The notes beneath the pieces are model-generated. The model saw nothing but the letters and a program-made list of their open reading frames with translations. It had not been told where the DNA came from and made no database searches. A program made the position numbers and the translations under genes. A stretch of DNA of 64,000 nucleotides, from the NCBI RefSeq assembly GCF_018919175.1, contig NZ_JAHLQL010000002.1:124001-188000 (forward strand), given 5' to 3'. The first letter of the stretch is position 1. Every line of letters starts with the position of its first letter. This DNA is from Clostridium simiarum. Lineage in GTDB: Bacteria; Bacillota; Clostridia; Clostridiales; Clostridiaceae. Positions 7,975 through 17,744 of the stretch are shown here, in pieces.

Positions 7975-9107
7975 TTACTTTTCCTCTGATAAGAAAAGTG
8001 TTTCAAAATTTTCAAAAATATATTTAATAACTTTTTCCGTTTCATCTTTGCAATTTGCATGCATATTATTTTTTTCTAAATAGCAACCAAATGAACAAAA
8101 CTTTGTATATTCGCATTGGCTACATATAGCATTATTTTTATTTGATACACTACACATTTCATATTTTTTAACATCATCAATTTTTATTGTATCATTTGTA
8201 AAATATCCGATCTCTGTATTTACTTCTTGTGGACAAGAATATATCTTATTTGTTAAAAAGTCAAAAATCATAGTCGTATCACCGATACCACACCTTGATT
8301 TGTTATATCCGCTTCCTGAAATATATACTGAGATATTTTCATATACCTTAGAGTTTATATCAAGATTTGCATTGTTATACTTTGAAATTAGGTTTACATA
8401 TTTTTTCAGTAATTCTAACTCATTAATTGTAGATTTATCCCTTAATACTTTATTTAAGCCAATCTCAATGTTTTGTAATCCCAATTCACAATCTAAATTG
8501 TCTAATAATTCTTCAATTGAATCTATATTTTTACTGTCGACATTTACTTGAATTACAAAAGGAATCTTTTCCTTTTGTAATTCAAGTAAATTTTTAATTA
8601 TAGTTCTATAGGAATTATTTCCAACAAAAATTCTTCAATTGTTATGAATTCTTTCTGGCCCGTCAAGTGTAATAGTTAAATGGTTTATACTTGACTTGTT
8701 GTTTTTTATCAATTCATCAATTTTTATAGAATAACAGCCATTTGTAAAAAATGATAGTTTATTTTTCATATTTGCTACATCAAATAAATATTGTAGATTT
8801 TCTATGTTTTTATCAATAAATGGTTCTCCTCCAAATATTATTATCTCATTTTCTTTATCATCAATATGCTTAGATATAATCTTACTATATTCACCAATCT
8901 TTATATTTTTTATATCTTTATTATCGTATCTTTGAAAGCAATATACACAATTCAAATTACAATCATTTGTTATTTTATAATATATTTTTTTCTGCTTTTT
9001 AGTTCACAACTTTTTAGTTTTATTTCTTTTTCACCAATTCTAATATAATTATTTTCTATGTTTAAAATTGCATTAGTCCCATTACATTTAAATTTATACT
9101 CAAACAA
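7975..9107 (-). pseudogene. Radical SAM/SPASM peptide maturase (frameshifted, with stop)
   Basis: Reading down from a TTG at 9107 (GGAGG upstream): an N-terminal segment, then a frame change in a seven-A run near 8980, then the radical SAM motif CNLNCVYC followed by FGGEPF and LTITLDGP. A TGA at about 8635 interrupts HNN-stop-RIFVGN, where Arg is usual, so CGA to TGA is likely. The frame then continues to 7975 with a Cys-rich SPASM tail (CSQCEYTKFCSFGC). Total length, near 375 codons, fits peptide-modifying radical SAM enzymes. With two lesions it is probably inactive. It shares the minus strand with the ABC exporter upstream and was presumably part of the same RiPP locus. Confidence 0.75.
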
Positions 9108-9448
9108 AACATTTTCCTCCAATCGTAATAAGAAGTAGTACACTGTCAATTTTAATGCGAATGCTACTTCAATTATATTTATTTAACATATTACTGTAGT
9201 GTCATAATACTTAAATCTCCAAAATATTGTAATAGATTCATTTTATGAATTGTTTAATATTAACAAGTTTAATAGTATTGTAAAAAATTAATGATAAGCC
9301 ACTCATTGTGAAATTCAAAAATTTGTTTTAGAAAACAAAGTATTATCAACACGACCTTACTTTAGACATTTGAATATAGGTTTTTAACAGCGAACAGACT
9401 AAAAATCTTACTAGAGTTTCTGTGAAATATCACCAAAAAACATTACAT
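9108..9448. other. AT-rich gap between maturase remnant and ABC gene
   Basis: No supported gene. A 16-codon minus-strand frame at 9191-9241 lacks a ribosome site. The stretch may carry the lost promoter or precursor of the minus-strand maturase. Confidence 0.3.
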
Positions 9449-11089
9449 TTATACAAATTTCATTTTTTTAAACTCATCAGTATCGAAAATATCTTCAAAT
9501 TTACCTCTTTGTACGATTTTACCATTATCCATTAACAGCACTTCATCAAACTTATTTAAGTCGTCTGATAATTTATGAGTAACCATAATAATGGTTTTCT
9601 CTTTCATATTAAGAAGAGTATTTTCTAATATTTCAGTTGTCTTTGCGTCAATGGCTGCAAAGGGCTCGTCCATAAGACATATTTCAGTGTTGGCTGTAAG
9701 CATTCTTATGATTCCTATAACTTGTTTTTCACCTCCACTTAACTGCTGTGAATTACTATTTGATTTTATAACATCTACAATTTTCATTTTTAAATTATCA
9801 GTGACTTTGTGTACATTTGATTCTGAATATGAAGAAAACACTGTAACATTATTCATAAAATCATTACAAAATATATGCTCATTTTGATTGACACAATACA
9901 TAATATTAGCAGTATCCAAAGAATTTATATTTTCTCCATCAATCTTAATGTTGCCAGAAGCCGGTGTCATATATGACATAAGCATGTTAATCATAGTTGA
10001 TTTTCCTGATCCACTATGGCCAATTAATGCGTACTTTTTGCCTTTTTCAAATTTGCAGCTGACGCCTTTTAAAGAAAAGTTAGCATAGTCATAAGTTACG
10101 TTATCGAATACGATATCAGTGTTAAATTTCTTCGTAACTATTAATTTATCATCTGGTATTTTTTTCAAATAAGAAAGCACTTTTTCTTTTGTTTGCTTCA
10201 TGGAACTTACCGAATTCAAATCATACATTATGGAATCAATAGGGCCAATAAAACTATTTATATAACCAAAAGTTGCTACACATGTACCCACTGTTATTTC
10301 ATGTTTAAATAATAAAAATGCCGCTATTATAAATGCAATTGCGCTTACAAAATTTAAACTAAGATATTCTAAAGACATTGCTAAACTTTTATATTTTCCA
10401 TAGTTAAACCTCATATTTTTTGTATTAGCTAATACTTCTTCATGTTCTCTATTAATGCTTTTTCTTGTTCTGCTTTGGATAACTTTGAATCCTTCAAGAA
10501 AATCTTTAATTTTAGAAACATAAACGCCCATTTGATTTAGATAAGCGTTTTGCTTAGTTGCTAATTGTTTTGAAGTAAGTTTTGGAATTATTATTGTAAG
10601 TATTGATCCTAAAAGTATTGCAGTTGAGATTCTGAAATCTACATTTAAAAATAAGAAAACACCATAAATTATAATTCTGTTAGCAACTTGTACTATGTCT
10701 ATCAATGGTGTTAAATAATCTTGTTCAAGTGCAGTTATATCATTTCCTTGTATTGAAATATACTCCCCTACATCTTTTGCTGAGAAATCCTCATAACTAT
10801 AGTTAAAAATTGATTTAAAGAAATCCCCTTTTAATGATTGTTCAAAATTCAAAGAAGTTTTCCATGTAAAAATCATAGATAAATAGCTAAACAGCACAGA
10901 GCCCAATAAACATGTGACATATATAATTATAACCGTAAGAAAAGAGTGCGTTTCTGTTACATTTCCTGTAAATAAATCAAATAATTTTTTTTGTAACGCT
11001 GGTATTGCTGCAGCAGTTAATGCCATAAGCCCATCGAATAAAATTCTCATAAAAATAAAGAATTTTGTTTCATAAAAATACTTTTTCAA
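9449..11089 (-). CDS. ABC transporter with fused membrane and ATPase domains (peptide exporter type)
   Basis: 546 residues. An N-terminal exporter-type membrane domain has about six hydrophobic segments (near 12-32, 50-75, 128-152, 155-172, 245-262 and 264-284). The ATPase follows: Walker A GHSGSGKS at 357-364, signature LSGGEKQ at 450-456, Walker B CLMDEP at 471-476 and the H-loop THK. The start is TTG at 11089, fixed by GGAGGG seven bases upstream. It has no peptidase C39 domain. Half-transporters of this form dimerise and export modified peptides or give self-immunity. It is divergent from the PqqD/radical SAM genes, so export of their product is likely. Confidence 0.8.
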   Translation of the reverse strand: MKKYFYETKFFIFMRILFDGLMALTAAAIPALQKKLFDLFTGNVTETHSFLTVIIIYVTCLLGSVLFSYLSMIFTWKTSLNFEQSLKGDFFKSIFNYSYEDFSAKDVGEYISIQGNDITALEQDYLTPLIDIVQVANRIIIYGVFLFLNVDFRISTAILLGSILTIIIPKLTSKQLATKQNAYLNQMGVYVSKIKDFLEGFKVIQSRTRKSINREHEEVLANTKNMRFNYGKYKSLAMSLEYLSLNFVSAIAFIIAAFLLFKHEITVGTCVATFGYINSFIGPIDSIMYDLNSVSSMKQTKEKVLSYLKKIPDDKLIVTKKFNTDIVFDNVTYDYANFSLKGVSCKFEKGKKYALIGHSGSGKSTMINMLMSYMTPASGNIKIDGENINSLDTANIMYCVNQNEHIFCNDFMNNVTVFSSYSESNVHKVTDNLKMKIVDVIKSNSNSQQLSGGEKQVIGIIRMLTANTEICLMDEPFAAIDAKTTEILENTLLNMKEKTIIMVTHKLSDDLNKFDEVLLMDNGKIVQRGKFEDIFDTDEFKKMKFV

Positions 11090-11231
11090 TTTTCTCCCTC
11101 CTATTTTGCTTAAAGATTAGAATATAGTTTGTAAGCCTTAATATTTTTAATATTACCATTTTAATTATTTCATTTCAATATATTACATTAAATACAATAA
11201 GATAAAAATTTGTAATATTATATAAAAAATG

Positions 11232-11262
11232 TTGACTTATTGTAATAAAATATTATTATAAT
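11232..11262 (+). promoter_or_regulatory. Probable promoter of the PqqD-radical SAM genes
   Basis: TTGACT at 11232-11237 with TATTAT at 11254-11259 (16-bp gap) or TATAAT at 11257-11262 (19-bp gap), in the 250-bp divergent region. A GAGGAG ribosome site follows near 11326. Confidence 0.45.
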
Positions 11263-11342
11263 AATAAATGTAATATTTGTAAAATATTGATATGATACTG
11301 CAACAATGTAATTATATTTACAAGAGGAGTGTGTTAATTATT

Positions 11343-11630
11343 ATGAATAAACAAATTTTAAGTAAATTTGAATTTTCAAAATCTATTGCATGACAAGTAG
11401 AGCCTAGTCAAGATTTTGTATATGTTTTAAATAATAAAAATCGAAAATGGTATTGTTTTAAAGATATATCTAAAGATATATGGTTGCAAATTGACCAGAA
11501 TAAATGCTTAAATGATATACTTGAAGTTCTCATGGAAGAGTATCAGGTTGATTATGAAACTTTATATAATGATGTTAAAAGTTATATTAATGAATTAGTA
11601 GAAGAAGGATTGGTAACTCATAATGGATAG
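11343..11630 (+). pseudogene. PqqD-like peptide chaperone (RRE), in-frame TGA at codon 17
   Basis: 95 codons from ATG 11343. The frame reads KSIA-stop-QVEPSQDFVYV, then WYCFKDISKDIW and a C-terminal helical part. PqqD-family proteins bind the precursor leader and hand it to the radical SAM enzyme. Homologues typically have Trp before the QVEPS-type strand, so TGA (11391-11393) most simply derives from TGG. The frame is otherwise perfect and the last codons overlap the ATG of the maturase (11623), so translation is coupled. It is a recent nonsense mutant unless the UGA is read through. Confidence 0.65.
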
Positions 11631-12687
11631 TTATACTTCATCTAGCATAGTAGAGAATTTGTTTTCTATGGTGGAAGAAGATAATACACTTTTTTCAGTT
11701 ACTATAGAATTACTTACAAAGTGCAATTGGAAATGTAAACATTGTTACATACCTAATCATACTAGCGATGGGTTAAGTAAAGATATGGTTTTTAACATTT
11801 TTGAACAATTAAGAAATTTAGGTACTTTTGAAATTGTGCTTACAGGTGGAGAGATATTTTGTAGAAATGACATTGTAGATATTATTGAGAAAGCAAGACA
11901 AATGTTTTTTAAAGTCACTCTACTTACTAATGTATCACTAATGGATGAAGACATAATATCTAGATTATCAAAACTTCATCTATATAATATTTCATGTACA
12001 ATATTTTCATTAGATGAAAGTATTCATGATTCATTCACAGAAATACCAGGTTCCTTAAAAAATGCCTTAAATAACATAATGTTAATAAAAAAATACGGCA
12101 TACCATTGACAATAAAAACAGTACTAATGAATCAAAACTATAGTTCAGACAAAGAATTACAAGTTTTTTGTGAAAATAATGGATTTGAATACTCTGCTAC
12201 TCCTATAGTTTCTTCAAAAAATAATGGAGACAATTCTCCACAAAAATTCAGATTATCACAAGAACAATTAGAAGAAGTGTTTCTATCAATTGATAATGTT
12301 GATGATATAAATTCACGTCATTTATCCATGAATGATTACGTATGCAATACAATTAGATCTTCATTATTCATTGGATATAACGGGGATGTTTATCCTTGCA
12401 ATACTTTTAATATTCCAGTTGGGAATATATATAAAACTCCTATAGATATCATTTGGAACGATTCGGATATTTTGTCAAATATTAAGAATACTAAATGAGA
12501 TGATTTAAAAGAATGTACGGGCTGTAATAATATGAAATATTGTTACAAATGTCCAGGAATTTCTTTACTTGAAGATGGTAGCATTTTATCGAAGTCCTCA
12601 TTAGCATGTGCACATGCTAATATTAGACATAAATTATATTATAAAAAGGAGATGAAAAAATTAAAACTTACAAAAAACCTGAACTAA
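11623..12687 (+). pseudogene. Radical SAM/SPASM maturase 1, in-frame TGA at codon 292
   Basis: Radical SAM cluster CNWKCKHC (Cys34, 38, 41), then LTGGEIF, and a SPASM region with VYPCNT. The first open part ends at TGA 12496-12498. The same frame continues with DDLKECTGCNNMKYCYKCPG and further Cys, matching maturase 2 (13 kb), which has Trp (KNLQWKDLL) at the stop position. TGG to TGA is the likely lesion. It removes the last [4Fe-4S]-binding Cys of the SPASM domain, so the short form should be inactive. It would install thioether or C-C links in the Cys-rich peptide encoded just downstream. Confidence 0.75.
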
Positions 12688-12767
12688 AAAAAGAAGCTCC
12701 AAAGGCATTACCAGAAATAGTTATTTCTTGTAGATGCAGTGGTTGCACTACTCATATGATATGCTAA
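12652..12767 (+). pseudogene. Cys-rich RiPP precursor peptide, frameshifted in a poly-A tract
   Basis: AAGGAG precedes ATG 12652. The ATG frame closes after 11 codons, but with one more A in the six-A run it would read a 38-residue peptide. The leader has KPELKKEAPKALPEIV and the core is ISCRCSGCTTHMIC with four Cys. A short Lys/Glu leader plus Cys-rich core next to PqqD and radical SAM/SPASM genes is the pattern of sactipeptide or ranthipeptide precursors. As written, the core cannot be made from this ATG. A sequencing slip in the A-run cannot be excluded. Confidence 0.6.
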
Positions 12768-12794
12768 TTTAAGGCAATCGCAATAATTTTAATT

Positions 12795-12843
12795 AAATAA
12801 GTTCATTTAACTTATTAATAATACAGGTTAAATGAGCTTATTT
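12795..12843 (+). terminator. Hairpin behind the precursor gene
   Basis: AAATAAGTTCATTTAAC (12795-12811) pairs with 12827-12843 with one mismatch. It lies between the precursor frame and maturase 2; the T-run is short. Confidence 0.5.
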
Positions 12844-12885
12844 CATAACAAAATACTTTTTATTGCAGTGAAAGGTTGGTAAAAA

Positions 12886-13917
12886 ATGATGGATACTGAC
12901 ACCTCAAATATATATTCGGAAATTTATGATTTGGCAGAAAAAAATAATACTCTTGTAAATGTCATAATTGAATTATTAACTAAATGTAACTGGAAATGTA
13001 AGCATTGCTATATTCCATCTCATGACAATGAAGGAATCTCAAAAGAGGTACTATTTGATATGTTTACACAATTAAGACAACTTCCATGCTTTGATTTAAC
13101 ACTTACTGGTGGTGAAATATTTTATAGAAAAGACATAATGGACATCATCAGAAAAGCGCGTGAAATGAATTTTAACTTAACTTTGCTTACCAATGTATCT
13201 TTATTAGATGAAGAAAAAATAAAAGAATTAGCGCATTTATATATTAATCAAATATCATGTACAATATTTTCACTAGATGAAAATATTCATGATTCAATTA
13301 CAGAAATACCAGGTTCCTTAAAAAAAGCCTTGAATAACATAATGCTAATAAAAAAATATGGAATCCCGCTAGAAATAAAGACGATAGTTATGAAACAAAA
13401 TTATAATTCATTTAAAGATGTAGAAATATTTTGTAGTGAAAATGGGTTTCAATTTAAAGTTGACGCTGAAATTTTTTCCAAAAATAATGGGGATTCGGCA
13501 CCGCACCAACTAAAAATGTCTGAAAATCAACTCCAAGAGGTTTTAGTTGATATCGATAAAATGAGGGGCTTTAGCATACATAAACATTCTGCAAATGAGC
13601 CAATATGTCCTATTATTAAGAGTTCTATATCTATAAATAGTAATGGAGATGTGTACCCTTGTAATAAATATTTCTATAAAATAGGTAATATTTACGATAA
13701 TTCAATAAATCATATATGGAATGATAATTCTTTATTGAATAAAATTAAAAATTTGCAGTGGAAAGATTTACTAAAGTGTTTTGAATGTGAAAATAATGAA
13801 TATTGTTCTAGATGTCCTGGAGTTGCTTTATTAGAGGATGGCAATTTATTAGGGAAATCTTCATTAGCATGTGAATTTGCTAATGTTAGATATAAATTAT
13901 ATTCAAGTAATAGTTAA
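12886..13917 (+). CDS. Radical SAM/SPASM maturase 2 (intact)
   Basis: 343 residues, close paralogue of maturase 1. The radical SAM motif CNWKCKHC holds Cys34, 38 and 41, with LTGGEIFYR (GGE motif) after it. The C-terminal SPASM domain has VYPCNK, CFECENNEYCSRC and a last Cys in SLACEF, enough ligands for two auxiliary clusters. GAAAGGTTGG lies before the ATG; a second ATG follows at once. It is the only undamaged modification gene of the locus. No intact precursor is seen beside it, so it may be an orphan or act on peptides elsewhere. Confidence 0.85.
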   Translation: MMDTDTSNIYSEIYDLAEKNNTLVNVIIELLTKCNWKCKHCYIPSHDNEGISKEVLFDMFTQLRQLPCFDLTLTGGEIFYRKDIMDIIRKAREMNFNLTLLTNVSLLDEEKIKELAHLYINQISCTIFSLDENIHDSITEIPGSLKKALNNIMLIKKYGIPLEIKTIVMKQNYNSFKDVEIFCSENGFQFKVDAEIFSKNNGDSAPHQLKMSENQLQEVLVDIDKMRGFSIHKHSANEPICPIIKSSISINSNGDVYPCNKYFYKIGNIYDNSINHIWNDNSLLNKIKNLQWKDLLKCFECENNEYCSRCPGVALLEDGNLLGKSSLACEFANVRYKLYSSNS

Positions 13918-13979
13918 TAACATCATATATATATTATTATAAAAAGAACATGTATATAATTTGTATAGGCTGAATAAAC

Positions 13980-14046
13980 AATACTCTTTTTTGATAATAA
14001 TTGAGGTGGGCAAAATTGCAATTATTATAAAAAAGAGTATTTTGTT
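13980..14046 (+). terminator. Long terminator behind maturase 2
   Basis: Arms of about 23 bp, AATACTCTTTTTTGATAATA at 13980-13999 onward, pair almost perfectly with the segment ending at 14042, followed by a T-run. The rest of the gap to 14320 has no recognised gene. Confidence 0.7.
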
Positions 14047-14319
14047 ATGCATTTATAATAATGTATGTGTCTAATCATCTATAAATACTTTCCGCTAGCA
14101 ATGGACACTCTTGTCAACTCCGTTTTACTATGCTGGCCTCTTAAATTGCTTCATTTGGTTTGAAAAACATCTTTAAATGCTATCATGTATATCAATGCAT
14201 CTACTAGTTCTTCTCTACCTTCTGAAATATAATCTTTATCATTACACTCTTCATATATTTACTGATATATCACATCTCTAATTATCTTTTGTTTTAGGTC
14301 ATTTAGGAAGGCATTTCCT

Positions 14320-14845
14320 ATGCACTGCAATGGTTTGAAGTCCTTATATTTCCGTAAATTTACAATTAGTCACCAAAATTCATTTATTAGAAGAGGAGAA
14401 AATGAGATTAAGGAAGCATTATACATTGATAATATGGGCAAGTATTTTAATGAATGGACTGAGGATTTAAATGAATGTCCTGCAAATCATATACCAATAG
14501 CAATATATAGTAAAATGGATTTTTCACATCGAATATGCAGACAATCTGGTAAGTTTACTTTTCATGGACCAAAAGGGCCATTAAATTATGCATGGGATGA
14601 TACAGTTGTGAAAGCTGTAATACTGGGGAAACTAATAAATTGGTAGAAAAAATAAGCATTAGTCCTTCGGCAGTTAAAGAAATAAATGAGTATCTTTGGC
14701 ATTAGATATTAATAAAAAATCTATATATCGTAATAATCCTACTCAATTAGATAATATATGTGGTGAAATAAAGGAAGAAGAATTGAAGAAATTTAAAGAT
14801 AGAATTGGTAAAACAAATAAATGTTTATCAGAAAGTGACAAATAG
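14320..14845 (+). pseudogene. FRG-domain protein remnant
   Basis: The open part 14320-14646 has KMDFSHRICRQSGKFTFHGP, the R-I-x-x-Q-x-G-x-F-T pattern of the FRG domain. After the stop, shifted frames continue the fold (NKLVEKISISPSAV, then SIYRNNPTQLDNI) up to 14845. FRG proteins of about 250-300 residues are common cargo of mobile elements; their activity is poorly known. The N-terminal half is missing or scrambled and at least two frame changes are needed, so it is dead. Confidence 0.55.
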
Positions 14846-15195
14846 ATGGATTAAAACTTGGAAGATAAGTTAGTTAATAATCTTATAAAAATATCGTAGT
14901 ATTTTGTAAATAATATGCGGTAATTTTTTATTTGCTCAGAAAACGTAATATTATTACCTTATCCTTTTAAAATTGGTACTTGCTTAACCTATAATTACTT
15001 ATGTGAATATTTCACGCCTCCGAAGACACCATTTCGCTTGTGGAAACCGATAATTCACAATAATAAAACCACTTGAATTTTAATTTAATTCGTTGAATGA
15101 GACCATTGATTCGGACTTAAGTACCACATTTTTGACAAGAATTACATGAGAAGTCATTTATGACTATCAATTCTTATTAGAAAGGAGCCAGAACA
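14846..15195. other. Gap before istA
   Basis: No gene seen. The part from about 15003 (TGTGAATATTTCACGCC) is more GC-rich and probably contains the left end of the IS21 element; I could not fix its border. Confidence 0.3.
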
Positions 15196-16683
15196 ATGGC
15201 AAATAAAATTAATGTTAAACTCATTATGGAGCTTAAAGCAGCTGGATTCTCGCAAAATGTGATTGCTAAGACACATCACATTTCTAAAAGATCCATCTCC
15301 GATGTGTTAAACATAGCAAAAGAAAAACAGATTTTTTATGATGACATCAAGGATAAATCAGATAGTGAGGTATATCACTTCTTTTATCTAGATAAATTTG
15401 CCATAGAAACCATGTTTAAATTACCTGACTACAGCTACATTCACAATGAGTTAAAACGAATTGGAGTAACATTAAAGCATTTATACCAAGAGTATAAAGA
15501 TTCTTGCAGTAAAGAAGGTACTATCCCTGTAGGATACACCAAATTTACTGAGGGCTATAGTGATTATGTTAAGCATTGTAACTTATCTAACCATTTAGAC
15601 CACAAACCAGGTCAAAGTGTTGAGGTGGATTGGAGTGGAAAACAAATGGAGTTTGTAAACAAGGAAACTAGAGAAGTAACAAAGGTTCATCTATTTGTAG
15701 CTTGTCTACCATATAGTCAATATGCATATGTAGAGCCTACACTTGATGAGAAACAAGATACATGGCTTAGGTGTCATGTTCATATGTATGAGTTCTTTTC
15801 GCGAGTACCTGTAAAAACTGTGTGTGATAACCTTAAAGTTGGAGTAGTAAAGCATACAAAAGATAAAGCATACAAAAGAAGGAGAAATTGTTTTAACTGA
15901 TGCATATGAGGCTCTTGGTAGCCACTACATTACAGCTATAATGCCTACGGCAGTTAGAAAGCCAAAATAGAAAGCATCAGTGGAAGTAACTGTTGGGAAA
16001 ATAGCTACAGCTATTATCTCAAAGCTACGCCATTACACATTTTACTCACTTCCTGAATTGAAGATAGCGGTAGCTAGTGCTTTAAAATCCTTCAATGAAG
16101 CCATTTTCAAAAACGTTAATATAGCAGAGCAGAAGTATTTATGGAAGAAAGAAACTACTTAAGACTTCTTCCAATAGTACCTTATGAATTAGCAATATGG
16201 GAATACAACCGTAAGGTTTATCCTAACAGCCACGTATGTATAGAAAAGAACTTTTACTCTGTTCCGTTTGCTTATGCAGGTCAACATGTAGATGTTAAGA
16301 TTACAGATAGCAGTATTGAAATTCATAATAATCATCAACGTATCTCCACACATCCAAGATTTCCACTTTATGTGAGCAACCACTATGCTACGCATAAGGA
16401 AGACATGGCGGATGCCTTTAAGCAACCAGAGATGAATGATCTTAGGATAAAGCAATGGGCAGCAAGTATTGGTACTCACACATATGAATTAGTAGAACGT
16501 CTATTTAAAAGTGTAACCATTAAAGAGCAAGCTTATAACGCAGCCTTGTCTGTTTTAAAATTAAGTAAGAGCTATTCCAATTGTCGTCTTGAAACTGCTT
16601 TGCCTATGATGCGTGTACCTAGATATAAACAACTTAAATCAATATTAGCAAGTAATCAAGATATATCTTATGCAGAAAAGTAA
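15196..16683 (+). pseudogene. istA: IS21 transposase IstA, frameshifted
   Basis: Three frames together cover a normal IstA of about 500 residues. The start (GAAAGGAG before ATG 15196) gives an HTH-type N-terminus with NVIAKTHHISKRSI. The DDE core begins with VEVDWSGKQM. A perfect 16-bp tandem duplication (15848-15863 = 15864-15879) shifts the frame. In the true frame a TAG follows at KPK-stop-KASVE, and another shift lies near 16140. The remainder, RNYLRLLPIVPYELAIW to 16683, is the usual C-terminal part. Three lesions make it inactive. Confidence 0.85.
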
Positions 16684-16765
16684 ACTAAATATTTCAAATC
16701 TATACAGCAAAATATGGAGTCCTCTGGTTATATAAGGGGTTCTGAGTATTATGGAGGTGGGAAAT

Positions 16766-17521
16766 ATGATTAGTGATGAAACCAAGCGTAAGCTTAGGGA
16801 ACTTGGACTAGACGAAATGAATGATATCTTGAAAATTCAAGAGAGCGATCCTGCTCTTTATACTTCAATGCCTTTTGATGAAAGACTTAATCTAGCTATT
16901 GACAGCCTATATCAATATAAGAATAACAATTGTGCAAAGCATCTCATTAAGCAATTACATCTTAGATTTATAGATGCAGATATTAATACAATTTATTATG
17001 CTCAACGAGGGTTAGATAAGAATAAAATAATTGAACTCTCAACTTGTCAATATATGCGTAATAATGCAAGTCTGGTGTTACATGGATTCACAGGCTCTGG
17101 AAAAACCTTTCTAGCCTGTGCCCTAGGAAAGGCAGCCTGTAGACAATTATACAGAGTAAGGTATATTAGAATACCTGAACTTCTAGACCTTCGTGACCAA
17201 GCTGTTGCCGAAGGTAGAGGTATAAGTAAACTTGTAACTAAGTTCTCAAATTATCATCTTTTAATCCTAGATGAATGGTTAATGAATCAACTTTCAGATG
17301 AGGATGTTAGGTTTATCTTCGAGCTCACAGAAAAGCGTTATGACTGCTACTCTACTATATTTTGTACTCAGTATAAAATTTCAGATTGGCATACTCGCTT
17401 AGGTGGTGGAACTCTGGCTGATGCCATTCTAGATCGTATAGTCCATAACTCCATCCGAATAGAGACAAGAAGCATAAACATGAGAGAACATTTTTCAGCT
17501 AATTTATCTGAGGATGTTTAA
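16766..17521 (+). CDS. istB: IS21 helper ATPase IstB
   Basis: The AAA+ partner of IstA that selects and bends target DNA. Walker A is GFTGSGKT, and Walker B is LLILDEWL. Length 251 residues, full size. I prefer the ATG at 16766: GGAGGTGG directly before it would otherwise be inside the frame begun at 16751. The gene is intact, but its IstA partner is broken, so it can act only if another IS21 copy supplies IstA. Confidence 0.9.
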   Translation: MISDETKRKLRELGLDEMNDILKIQESDPALYTSMPFDERLNLAIDSLYQYKNNNCAKHLIKQLHLRFIDADINTIYYAQRGLDKNKIIELSTCQYMRNNASLVLHGFTGSGKTFLACALGKAACRQLYRVRYIRIPELLDLRDQAVAEGRGISKLVTKFSNYHLLILDEWLMNQLSDEDVRFIFELTEKRYDCYSTIFCTQYKISDWHTRLGGGTLADAILDRIVHNSIRIETRSINMREHFSANLSEDV

Positions 17522-17590
17522 TATTATAGGTACCGCCTTAGAGCGGTACTTATAAGTGAATAAATAGTTCCCTTACCGTGAATTGATGAT

Positions 17591-17740
17591 TTTGATTAAA
17601 CTTTGTTTTAAAAAAATAAGTAGAAAAAAGATAGTAAGTAAATATTTTGATCAAACTTTGTTTTAAAATTTAATTGTATTTTACATGTAGTTTTGGGTTT
17701 ATAGAGTTATGGTTTGATCAAACTTTGTTTTAAACCAACA
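17591..17740. repeat. Element A left end: three dispersed TnsB-type sites
   Basis: TGATTAAACTTTGTTT, TGATCAAACTTTGTTT and TGATCAAACTTTGTTT occur at 17591-17612, 17646-17667 and 17713-17734 in one orientation. The last runs into the terminal ACA at 17738-17740. Three dispersed sites within 150 bp is the layout of Tn7-L. Confidence 0.75.
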
Positions 17741-17744
17741 AAAA

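Larger units (their letters stand above)
15003..17575 (+). mobile_element. IS21-family insertion sequence (istA broken), borders approximate
   Basis: An istA-like reading frame followed after a short gap by istB in the same direction is the IS21 layout. Left and right borders are estimates: the right end must lie before the Tn7-like site at 17591. A short hairpin GTACCGCC/GGCGGTAC-type sequence follows istB. The element sits inside Tn7-like element A and may have inactivated part of it. Confidence 0.6.
7005..17740. mobile_element. Tn7-like element A (degenerate) at attTn7
   Basis: The first base is 26 bp behind the glmS stop, the position used by Tn7. The terminal 26 bp at 7005-7030 begin TGTAGATTTTAAACAAAG. 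The terminal 26 bp at 17715-17740 are its imperfect inverted copy (21 of 26 match) and end ACA. Both ends are flanked by AAAAT (7000-7004 and 17741-17745), a 5-bp target duplication. Similar sites occur again just inside: three dispersed over 150 bp at the glmS-distal end, as in Tn7-L. tnsA-like starts lie at the glmS-proximal end, as in Tn7-R. tnsB-E are gone. Cargo: a RiPP/ABC cluster, an FRG remnant and an IS21. Confidence 0.8.

Noticed and set aside
9191..9241. 16-codon minus-strand peptide as RiPP precursor of the decayed maturase
   Set aside because: No ribosome site, no Cys or other typical core, and it overlaps AT-rich intergenic sequence.
11391..12498. UGA as Trp codon or selenocysteine in the RiPP cluster
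   Set aside because: The same genes use TGG elsewhere, neighbours use TGA as stop, and no SECIS-like hairpin was evident; two TGG to TGA mutations are simpler.
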